Positions 10,129-21,564 of a DNA stretch of 64,000 nt are shown here, one piece after another. The stretch's first letter is position 1. Each line of letters begins with the position of its first letter. A program made the translations under genes and the position numbers. The notes beneath the pieces were generated by a model that saw nothing but the letters and a program-made list of their open reading frames with translations, searched no databases and was not told the DNA's origin. The stretch is from Thunnus maccoyii (lineage: Eukaryota; Chordata; Actinopteri; Scombriformes; Scombridae): assembly GCF_910596095.1 (NCBI RefSeq), contig NC_056538.1, forward strand, positions 20,818,501-20,882,500. The letters run 5' to 3'.

Positions 10129-13090
10129 ACCCAGCAGAGCAAACAATGTTCCCTCAAAAGAAGCCCGTTGAATGACACTATAATATGTTTTAATAGCAGG
10201 GTAGTGTCTTATCTTCTCTCTCTCTCGCTCTCTTTTGAACTAACTCATAGAGTAACCAATCACTGCAAATTGTTGTTTCACAATGAATCATATGACTCAC
10301 ACAGTCAAGTGGAATACATTTGTTGGCCATATTAGTTGATCATGTGAGTGACCAAAAAAAACAAAACAACACTTGCACAATGTAAATTCATCTGACATCT
10401 TTAAAGTATACAGATTTGTGGCTAACTCTCAATGAAGGCTCTGGCAGATAATAAAATGATTATACAATTCATTGATTTTTGCACTTTATAAAACATCAAA
10501 TGTCTCAAGATACTGATGGTATGTAGTGACAATAGCTATAAACATGTTCAAGTACAAGCAGTTTATGAAGGCTGTCCTGTGATTAAATGATAGTGACATT
10601 CACTATTTCTACTGCAATTATATATTTAATGTATATAACTGTAATATAACTAACATGTTTATGTATCTCTGAACATGTCCCTTAAAACCTAATGGATTAT
10701 GTTTACAGTAAGTATAAATACATATTTCCTACAGTCGTGGACACTATGTACAAACACTTATATCAAACAGGACACACAAGAACATGAACAAAAACAAGAA
10801 AACAGCTGTTGTGTTTGTCTTTATTTTTTATTTTATGAACATTGCAGTGAGATGTTGCTATCATACAGTACAGTACAAAAAAAATGAGTTTTACAAAAGT
10901 GAAGATAAATGATAAACTGGAAATAAAAATACATTACCAACCAATTATTTACCAGTAAACATGAATATATCACCTCATATCAACAAATTACTACATATAT
11001 CACATACATGCTGTAAAATCAGTTGTGTGTGTGTGTATATGTAGTTTGTGGTTAAACAGTAGCCTTAGGTTATTACCATGGAGACATTCATTGTAATGGC
11101 ACACGTGTGTGTGTGTGTTGGCAATAATATTAATATTTGAACACTTTCTGGGGTTTTCTCGTAAACTGAAACCTAGTGGTGAGTGGTGGTGTCGGTGTGT
11201 TTTTCTTTGTCATGTACCTCTCTGTCTGTGTACCTGACAGTTGCTAAGAGTTCCCCCAAGTTGTCTTTGAGAGAAACGGTCACAGGCCACATGTAAACAT
11301 GACAGAAACAATACACCACCACCCCGCTGAGTGTGTTTAGAGCATTTGTGTCTTCAGATAGCTTTGTTTACACCTTGTCATTAAGGAGATAACCTCTGAC
11401 CTCTTCCTTCGTGGGATACAAATTAACATGTGACCTGTAAACAGAGGACAGTTCTTCAAAGATGCTGAGGCAGACTTCAATCCTAAAAACATGCACTATG
11501 TAGAATATCATAAGAATTTTACATAGTGCATTTGGTTTTTTTGTATTGGAAAGGAGAGGAAAGGGAAGGAAATGAAGATAAAGGAGAGGAAAGAAGAAGA
11601 AACTAGAGAAAAGTAGAGGAGAGGAAAGAAAAAGAAAGGAAAGGAAAGAAAAGGAAACGAAACAAAAGGAAACGAAAGGAAAGGAAATGGCTTCAGTAGT
11701 ATTTTGGGATGTGTTTCGGTGTGGACGTTGGAAACATATGCTGTTGCAGCCATTGTGTTCCAACATCCTGGGGAAAAAAACCAAGATGGAGGTGTCCAAT
11801 TACAAGGCATAAACATAATTACCTGACTGTTCCCTCTACTGCAGCCAAACTGATAACCAAAACAATTTCCTGCTCCCTCACCCATCATCCATGTTAATAA
11901 TATTGCAGGAAATTTGCAGTGCAAATTTAATTTCAGCACCATAAATTTTACACGATTCTACCAGCAAGCCTTTAAAACCCTATTGTGTTTTACATTGGTA
12001 TAAACTGTGTCCGTGCCAATAAAGAGGGTGGACCCTGCAGAGCTTGTAGGCATGGAGAGGTTGGACAGTGTCTAGAGAGGGGAAGGTGAAGCCCCTGGCC
12101 ATTCATTCTTGCACTGTCTGGGGAGAACTGGTTTGGTGGCTCTGCCTCTTATTGTGTGAATTCACTTAATGTGTTACAGTCCATTGTGTGAGAAATGTGC
12201 CACCCAAGCTTTTATTTCACTTGTTCTTCCATTTCAAACTGACTGCTTGTGTTTGTGTTTGTATGTGAGGCGTACAAAGCCTTCTGCTTGTTTTATCAGC
12301 GTACATTCAAATCAAAAACCAAACTTGGATGAGAAAGACGTATCATCAGATGTCTTTATTTCCTGAATGTTGCAGTGATGTGTTGCTATCATATATAAAT
12401 AAAACATTCATTTGGTGACAAGAGATGTCTTCTGTCTTAAAGCTTCTTAAAGAGCTCCTCATTCATGGTACAGAAATGTCCCGGACTACTGCAAAACTAA
12501 ATGACATAAACGGGAAACAATATAAAAGCATGTTCAGCTGGAGTAAAACATAAAGAACAAATTATAGTATGTGTTATTTATGGCCACAAGAGAACACAGA
12601 TATAAATAATTAAAACAGTTTGGTAATTGACATTGTAACCAGCCAAGCATTTACCAGTGTGTATAAATATATAACTCCATATAAATAAGGTTAACATAGA
12701 GATCATGTTTAGACTGTAATCAGCGAGCCCTTGACCCAAAGCACAAAAGTCAAAGATGATCTTGAACACACAACTAAACGCAATGCTCAGTGCTCAACTA
12801 CTAGGAAGACAATGTTTTTGGTTGGCCAGTCAGGCTTTGCTTTTCATTCAGGCCAATTTGACTGCAGTGTCTCTGCATTTTTACATGTGAAAGCAAACAG
12901 TTTTGCTTTGAGTCCAGAGGCTGTTGATTAAGTAAAGCGATGTCATTAACAAAGCCAAGCCTAACACACAAAGGTGTGTTTTGTCAATATTTGATAATGC
13001 TCAGTGGTGAGCACACCTTCCTGACATACCAACAGTTAAAACACTGGAGATAAAGAGAGGGTTCGGCACACATCGATGCCATTATTGCAG
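9240..13090. other. Intergenic, downstream of sptssb; microsatellite and low-complexity DNA
   Basis: This stretch holds a (CA)n tract at 10087–10122 and a purine-rich low-complexity stretch at 11550–11690. Two similar segments begin at about 10817 and 12350 and share a ttgcagtga...gttgctatcata core. I see no gene. Part of 12350–13920 could be long sptssb 3' UTR, because further AATAAA signals on the minus strand exist near 12353–12358. Confidence 0.4.
10087..10122. repeat. (AC)18 microsatellite
   Basis: Uninterrupted dinucleotide repeat. Confidence 0.95.
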
Positions 13091-13096
13091 TTTATT
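13091..13096 (-). terminator. sptssb: Candidate polyadenylation signal of sptssb
   Basis: TTTATT on the plus strand is AATAAA on the minus strand. It would give an 825-base 3' UTR after the stop at 13922–13924. Confidence 0.35.
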
Positions 13097-13921
13097 CCTC
13101 ATTTTGACAAGGAAATCAGCAAATGTAGGCTTAGGGACAAACATTCCAACAACTGACAGATCCCTGATCATGACGCTTTTTGATTCATTGCATAGCTTTA
13201 GCTTTTCTATCAACTCTCTCTTTAAAGATCAGCTACACAATGGCTTCATGAAATGTGCAATGTACCCTGCCAATTAGTGTTACAGTGCATAAAGGCAACT
13301 AAAAAAGGTGATAGTGGTTCTGATACAAAACCATAAATCAACCAGTAAGTGCATGCCAAATATGTTGGGATGACTGCTAACTCCCTCTTTATCTGGGAGT
13401 GCTTCACAATCAGTGATAACATGTTGTCACAGATACAGCAGATAAACAAAGACATAAAAACTGCGGTATGGCGGAAGGAAGAGGGTCTAGTAGTATTTTG
13501 TAGTGAGACAAGCATGCAAATCTACTACCCATGTATGATCCTATCATGCAAAACCCAGAGGTGATATGCACTCACACAGAACATAGGGTAAGAAGAATTA
13601 AAAAAAACAACAAAAAGGACAGACAACATTTCACAAGACGTTCCACAGCGAGGGTGTGAAAGAAATGTACAGTCGTGTGTCTAATACCGTGGGGTAAGGC
13701 CAGAGGGTTTGGGATGTAAAGAAGATAGTGAGGCTCTGATTTCCAGAGCATTCCTTTAAGATCTTCATGTTTTCAGTCTTGATTAGGATTTGCTGAGGTG
13801 ACTGATAGGTTCAAGATTAATGTGGTGTTAAGAGAGGCTCAAGGTGCTCCAAGAGCTACGGAGTTGAGTTATAGAAAATGATTAGTGGACTAATCCTTTC
13901 CTCCATATTCTCTGCTTTCTT

Positions 13922-14164
13922 TTAGTTCATGAGTGCCATGGTGCTCTCAGGCTGTCCACCGCAGATGCCAGAGAAAAACTCCAATGCCAGACGTACGTGA
14001 ATGGGCACAAAGACATATGAGGTGTAGATCACCATGGCGATGGCAGAGAAGAGGATGGAGTTAAAGATGGACTTTTCCCACGGCTCCAGGACATAGATGC
14101 CTGTGATGAGAAGGTACTGGTAGTACAGCCAGGCCAGGTACTCCCTCAAGTTCTTGAAGTTCAT
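13922..14164 (-). CDS. sptssb: Serine palmitoyltransferase small subunit B
   Basis: This gene encodes an 80-aa ER membrane protein. It activates the SPTLC1/SPTLC2-3 heterodimer, which condenses serine with an acyl-CoA in the first step of sphingolipid synthesis. The sequence YLAWLYYQY (residues 9–17), [14 protein letters not shown] and [23 protein letters not shown] follow the human protein closely (76 aa). A hydrophobic helix spans roughly residues 35–55. Residue 25 is Val, the residue reported to set the longer acyl-CoA preference of subunit B; subunit A has Met. The whole CDS is in one exon. Upstream of the ATG a pyrimidine-rich acceptor (tttctctcag) ends at 14173, so the exon has 8 bases of 5' UTR and at least one non-coding upstream exon. 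It lies between otol1 and nmd3, all on the minus strand. Confidence 0.95.
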   Translation of the reverse strand: MNFKNLREYLAWLYYQYLLITGIYVLEPWEKSIFNSILFSAIAMVIYTSYVFVPIHVRLALEFFSGICGGQPESTMALMN

Positions 14165-15555
14165 CCTGCGGGCTGAGAGAAAGACAGAGAAATGCCAACA
14201 TGTAAGAGGATAAAGAAACTGTGGTAAAGGTCAGGGATACACCTATGAGGCCACTGCTCAGTCTACAGTGTGATAAATATCTACGGATGATTCAACAACA
14301 TCTCTGAGTCATGATTGTTACTTTACTTGCAGTGATGGAGGATGTATTCAGATTATTAAGTTAAGTTTAAGTAGCAACAGCAAAGTGTGCTTTAAGTATC
14401 AAAAGTCAAAGGAGAATTACTTCTCTTAGTGTTATTGGATTATTATTACTGATGTTCAGCATTTAATGTTGTGGCTCGTCAAATTAAGCTATTGTATACA
14501 ACTTTATATACTGGTTGCATTGTTTAATTTATAGCAATGCATCATATTTTATAAGCTTGTCATACATTTTTGTATGTAAAACCTTGAAATTAAGTAATGG
14601 TAATTACAGTGTTGTCACATGAACACAGAGGAGTTAAAAGTCTGATGTTTACTTCTGAGATGTAGTGGAGTAGAAGTAAAAAATAACATAAAATGGTAAC
14701 ACTCAAGTTGTACTTAAGTACAGTTCTTACTCACTACCTGTATTTTAGTGGGTAAATATAAGGAGAAAACACCCTGAACAAGAGGAATTTACTCTCTATG
14801 GGAACAAGCTGACTACCAATATGCAGAAAAGAATATCTCATAGTGCTCTCATCAGGTATCATTTTGTAATCATGAAGACTGATGCTCCAAACACAGACGA
14901 ATATATTCTGTCCCCTGTTTGCCATTATCCCTGGGACAATTGTGTAACCACAATGGAAAAAAAGACCCCCTTGTGACTGTGTTTATTAATAAGGAGGTGT
15001 GAAGGGGAATTAGGAGCACTCCTCTAGCCCCACGCAACCCAAAGCAGAGCCCTGAGGGGGCAATCAACAGGCCATATGGGAGCTCAGGGTCTTACAGGCA
15101 TTAGTTGTGTGGGTGGAGAAACGCAGAGAAATTAAACCCAGGGGTCCCACATGGACCAGAACAGCAAAAACCTTCCTCCCTTATTTTCTTGGCACATTTC
15201 TCCCCATACTTACATGATACACATACACGTATTACACATGGGACACTTACGAATGAGTTTATGCTGTGTGAGGAAAGTAATGAGCAATGGTTTTCCACAA
15301 CTACAGAACATACAGCACAGGGCAAAAAAACATGCACTTCAGCCTACATATGGATAAAATAACGCACACTTGTTTTAAAGTTTGCTTGGGTTAACACTGT
15401 TTGCAACCATTTTAACTGTTTTTTTCCCCAAATATCAGATAAAATCGCTGTGTTTATTTGAAGCAGGGTTCACATAGCCGCAGGCGTTAACAGATCCTGC
15501 TACACAGGCAGGGGGCGGGGCCAACAGGTGCGCTACAGGTGCGCTACAGGTGTAT

Positions 15556-16197
15556 ACTCACCTGGCTGTGTAGAATATACTTTATAAGTAGAAAGAATGG
15601 GAAATATAAGCCACGTCCGTTTTCAGCATATCTTCTGTGTACAGGATGCAAACAAATTAACTTCCTTAATAGCCCTTAAATAAAGACAACAACAAACCTG
15701 TTGTTGCTTTCTACTCAGTCTCTTATTATAATTAAAATACTTGATAAATGCCTCAATTAACAAGCTTGGCCCACAGAAGTACCAAAGCAAAAGTTGTTCT
15801 TCTTGGCCTAATGATTTAAATAGGTAATTATTAAAGACTTGCACATAGAAATGATATATTTCATCACTTAGCTGTCATATTGATATTTTTAATAAGCAGA
15901 GTATTAGAGGGGGTATAGCAGCTCTTGAGCACCTAGTGTAGCCTGAATTATGTATAACAGAATCCATACGACTCACCTCAGCAGCCGACGTCAGTTCTTC
16001 TGGATATTTTCTACTAATGATAGATTATTATACAGGACGAGCCAAAGACAACAGCCCGCGTCCCGCTGCTGCTGCGTTGCTTTGTGTAAACGAAAAGCTG
16101 TCTCACCAGTTTGCCACTGGCCTATATGTAGTGGGTCACACAGACTATGAGAATGACACCACACCCACTACTCGTGTTTACACTCCCGACTCACCTG
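15556..16197 (-). promoter_or_regulatory. sptssb: Candidate sptssb 5' exons/promoters: three strong splice donors
   Basis: On the minus strand, consensus donors occur at 15561 (CAG|GTGAGT), 15976 (GAG|GTGAGT) and 16194 (CAG|GTGAGT), upstream of the sptssb coding exon that needs a 5' exon. A TATAAA (minus strand, 15586–15581) precedes the first donor. The exon before the second would contain a CRE-like tgacgtcgg. Which of these is used is unknown and needs transcript data. Confidence 0.35.
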
Positions 16198-16199
16198 GC

Positions 16200-19112
16200 T
16201 CACAGATCATGCAGGTGGAGTGGCCGTGACACACAGGCCGGTGTATGAGTGTATGTAGGCTACGTGTGTGTCCAGGCAGCGAAAAGAAAACAATCCTCGC
16301 ATCAGAAGCTAAGGAGGTTTCGATGTCTTGGTTGCAGCCCTATTTGCGCCATGTGAAGTCCGCTGCTTTGTGCAGCATCTTAAAACTTTCTTCAGCCCGT
16401 GTGTCGCATCCTCCTGCGCATCTGTCCCACCATGCTGCAGCCCGACACTGCGCCGCAGTACCACCTCTGACGTAGGCAGCCAGCAGCAGCGCTGGTCTGC
16501 TGCACAGGATGGGAAAACAAGCCGAAACAGCACAGACATCACACTGGTATGCACTTATACCGCAGCCTTGGGTACTGTAGTTTAAATGAATTACTATATG
16601 GAAATGAAAGATTGAACAAAAATGGTCAGAAATGATACACTGCACATGAAATTATTTCCAACATGCTCTAAATATTAAGCTGCAGTGTTTGCACAGTCCG
16701 TAGCTCATAAACCATTCACAAACAGTCATGCTTCTCTTTATCTCCGCCTTTGGTAGACTTAAGAAAAAAATCAATCTCATGGACCCTCTTTCATGATAAG
16801 AATATATTGCAGGCTGCAGAAGTGAGTGTTTCTATGAGATCACAGTGCATGCAGCATTTAGGACTAGTGTCCTCCTAGTAAGTTTGTAAACCTTTGGCCA
16901 TTTTGAAGAAATATGCAAAAATCCATCTATACTCCCTTTTGTCCTTTAGTCTATGGGCGTCAACATTTTGGTGGCTGATATTTGGTTATGTATAATGAAG
17001 AATAGAAATAGGAATCAGAGGAATGAGGTGTGTGACTATAACCAGGTACTGAAACCATAACATATTACGCACCAGTAACCACAGAATTGACCAACTCTAA
17101 CAGCAGCTGTGGCTCAGTTTGTCTTGGAAAAATGCCAAAAGCCTACTATGCACACTCACATACAATAGAATATATTCAGAAAAGTATTAATATAGTCTTT
17201 CTTCTCTTCAAAGCCCCTGCCTAAACAGGGCTGAGAAAAGGTTTTCTGAATTAAATGTGAATAACCTGAAGGGTTCCTTCAACACCTGGTTTTAGACATC
17301 TAGCCACTGCAGAATCGAATAGGAAAAGTTAATAACCAACTACAGACACAAAGAGAAAAACGCTCAATCCCAAACACCCCTGAAAAAGAAATTCAAGTAT
17401 AAGCTTGAAGACGGTGTTTCTTTGTTTTGGGGCAATCAGACGTACAGTTAGGAAATCTTATCTCCTATCTGCCAGGGGTTTGCTGACCAGCTCAGTTCTT
17501 ACACTTCACAACACTTTGCATTATTGATGTGTAAACACGGGCAGTGCTGCCGTGGCGCACCAATTACGCATGGATACACTCTGCAGCTTTGTTAGCATCA
17601 AAAGCTCTGCGGATGAATGCCAAAAAACAATTATCAACTTTGCGAATATTGAACCGCTCTTGCAACAGATTTGTCACAGAAAATACACATAGCCTCTGGT
17701 ATTTTTGTGAATCAAAGATCCAATAACACACCACGTGTCTTCTAATACCTGGAAAGTGAGTCTGTAATACTAGAAATTCCAGGTAATGAGGTGCCAGAGG
17801 CAAAGCATTTGGGTCACAAGGGTTCAAAGTGTGCACATGCAAAGATGGTGAGAAAATCAGGACAACAGGAGGGTGATCAGAAAAAAAGGAGAACCCCTTT
17901 TCTGCACTGTTGCTGCACCCACCTGCATACACACATACTTCATTCACTTTCCCAAGTAGATCTGATTACCATTAACAACCAGCTCGGGTTTGTGAAAAAC
18001 AAAACTGGACGACCTCCTCCTTCTTCAGGTTAGAATGTGAGACATGTCACACAGACTAAAACTCCCTGAAACAAACATTCCTCTAGTGTGTTAGATTACA
18101 TAAAGCTTCATATCATTAGGGTTTACACAGCGGAGCAACAAACACAAAACTGTGCCTGTAACAATTTAATGGTTTTACATTCCCAAAATCATCACCGGGG
18201 AATATTAAATTATCTGATATTCAATTTGATATGAATTCCATGCTTTCAAACCGTTTTAAAATAAGAGTTTTTAAGGCAAAATGTCTTATAATAGCTGCTC
18301 TTCACTTCTTCCACAAAGATGCTCAAAAGATGTTTTCATAACGTAAAGTGTCCTTGCATTTTATACATTATACTGCAGCTCTACAGTATTACCACAGTGA
18401 CAGCAGCACCTATATGCGGCTGCCTTGAATGAGAATCAGGATACAAAAAGAAAGAAAATTATTTGATAATAATTCAATTTTTACAGTGTTTTAATTTGTT
18501 TTCTTATAAGGACGAAATCTTATCTAAATCCTTAAAAATCAGACTACTGTCAGACTACCAGATAACACATCTACATAACACCTGAAAGTACTGTGCTAAT
18601 TATTACTGTCATTACAGGATGAATTAATAAATTGTCACTAGTTTAAAACCCCCTTATTTGACAGCTAGTGAGATATTATGTGTTTTGAAGGGCACTTCTA
18701 TGTGTTAAGTGTCCAAATGTTAAATGTTATTTTGTGTATATAGAGCACTCTAGGTGGGGGACAGTTTACAGCAGACATTGCACATCACTCCAGATCATCT
18801 CAGGACATTACTGTTATGCAGAACATCCTTTATCCTTATTTGTATCTTAAACTTCAGCCCTTATCAGGGCACAGACAGCACAGTCTGGCTGACAAGGCCC
18901 TGCAGCTGAGTCTGTATTTGAATATTACCCACAGTAACCAAATCACACCATTAAGGGGTTTGACTCCACTTACTTTATGTGTGGCTGTTCGAATATATTA
19001 CTTCCTTTTTCTAAGTGTCTCTGAGCTCCCTCTGGTGGACCTCTCCAACAGAACACTGTGTTTTTCATCCCCAAGTAGAAAATATATATGAAAAGTGTGC
19101 ATAAGACAAATA
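16200..19112. other. Intergenic between sptssb and the nmd3 3' end
   Basis: A moderately CpG-containing stretch at about 16020–16560 may be the upstream part of the sptssb promoter. The remainder is AT-rich with no recognisable gene. All short ORFs here lack family features. Confidence 0.4.
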
Positions 19113-19118
19113 TTTATT
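19113..19118 (-). terminator. nmd3: Candidate nmd3 polyadenylation signal
   Basis: TTTATT on the plus strand reads AATAAA on the minus strand, 411 bases past the nmd3 stop at 19529–19531. Confidence 0.5.
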
Positions 19119-19528
19119 TTGATATTGTAAAGCAGAAGCACACCATTTCTATATCACTTCAAAACTTTACATGACAAAGGAGAGAAGAATACTTCAGTAA
19201 TAGGTGAAAATGTTAATTTTTTTGGAAAGACAAAAATTCACTGAGAAGAGGTGGACAAGGTAAATAAGTCCGGTTTCTCGGGGGAAACTTGTTAAGTGGC
19301 ACTTCTATACTGCACAGTTTTGCAGCTTTAACTGTAATGAGTCACCACACCAGTCAGAAAAACTGTTATTTTTCAGTATGAAAAATCATCTGTCAATGGT
19401 TCAATCAGTCCTCAATCTGCTGTCAGTTCAAAATCAGATGCCTCAGCTCTGTAACTATCACTGTATCATCAGTGGACCTGCATTTGACAGATCAGCTGTC
19501 AGTGTCACCGAGGCAGAATGGCAACCGG

Positions 19529-21474
19529 CTAGTCTGTCATCATGTCAGCACCCTCTCCTCCTGTGGCATCTGAGAGGCTGAGCTCCTCCATCATCTCCAT
19601 CAGGGAGATGCGCGGTGCTCCGTCGTCATCGGTGTCACTCTCCACTGGGATCTTTGTTGCATCTGAAATTAAAATATTTATAAAAAAAAAAAAAAAGAAT
19701 CAACCTCTACTCTGTCATCCAGTATATATTCTCTCAATTATAATAAACTGTGTGCCACTAGATCTTTTAGCAGCTTAAGCAGCCATTTACAGTAAATTAG
19801 CCGTAGCCTGACTATTTCAGTTGCAACAATGGAAAGATACAGCAAATATATCAAAGGAAACTCTGCCATGTCCAGCTGCTCACCTCTGTAGATGTTAACA
19901 TTCTTCCTCAGTGCCTCATCCTCCTCCAGGTCCTCCAGGAAGTCCTGGTATTGTCTGAGGACAAAAAAGCAAGTTAAAGGAAAACCCATGTGGTACAACA
20001 TTACAGAGAGAAAACAATCCACGGGGTACTTGGCATTCTTGGCACACTTTCAAACTATTCACCAACTAATCAAAACAATCTCATCAGTCATGCCTTTAAT
20101 CACTGCTCCAGATATCTTGAGTGTTTTCCCTTATTTTCTGTGCCAAGTACATGTGTGCAGAAAACAAACTTTGAGGAATCCCTCATAGCCTAAATGGCAT
20201 TTTTTAAACACAAGACATTATTATCTTTTTGTAAGCATATGTCTACATTCATAAGATACTTCATGCAACTGAATACAGGATATTCCAAACAACAAATCCC
20301 ATTAAAAGACCAAAACCAACAATTAATTGGCTATGTTGTCATGTATGTTGCCTGATATAGATGATTAATTTGTGTCACAGACCTCCATTGTTGCCCAAAA
20401 ACTATTTAAAAATCACATCAGTGAGTCACACTGTTTCACTGGGTGTCATGTTCCTTCATTATCACAAACACAGGCACTGAAGTTTATTTTTAATCCATCC
20501 CACAAACACCGTCGTGTTGCCTGGAATACTCAATAGATCACCAAGTACTCGATGTAATCAACATGGCTGAAAATAGTCTCCTACAAATGCACTTTTTTTA
20601 CTCCTGTTTGAGTAACATTTGCTCAAATCTACGGTGCCCAAGTGCATTAGAAAATATCTTTTGAAAACAAATTCACATCTTCAGTTAGATCTAATAGGTA
20701 GGGAAGTAGGAAAGTATTGAGAGACAGACTAATGCATTATTGGTTTTGGTGTTTTCATGGGATCTGTTGCCAATAAGAAGCTCTCACGAGACATGTGGCA
20801 ATTCACTCCACGAGAACTGTGCGATTACTCTCCTACCTCTCATCATCTGTGTCCATGCCATCTCGGTCTCTGGCCATCTCCTGCAGTTTCCAGTTTCTGC
20901 GCTTAATCCTCCTTGTGCGGTCATAGCTCTTCTTGATCAGCACCTTAAAACAGTCCACATTGTCATTGTACAAATTAAAAGCACTACAACAGATTCCCAC
21001 ATATTTTTGTTATGTGATTCTATGGGAAGATATAGCAGATATAGCACAATCAGTATTTCATACCACCACTAGAGGTCAGTGTCAAACAAGTCGACAGTGG
21101 TTACTGTGGGGATATACAGTATGAAATGCAAGTTTATTCTCAATCAGTGAAGTGCAGTTTAGTCTTACCACATCAGGAACGTGGTGAGGGTTCATCTTAT
21201 TCAAGTACTCATCATTGACGTTGGAATTGGCAAAGTCAAACCTGTAGGGTGAAAAGTAAATGTGGCATTAAGTGCAAACCACACAGCCTGCCATCGGTCT
21301 TTATTTTACTGCCAATCTGACCAACATCTCAAATTCTTGTGCCTCCTCCAGACTCACCCGAGAACCAGGTCTCCTATATTGAGCAGGTGACCCAGGAATG
21401 TGCGGCAGTGATACTGCTGACTAGTGTCCATCTCTGATGTTTTCTGAACCCACACTTCAGCCAGGGTATGCTGT

Positions 21475-21564
<90 letters not shown>

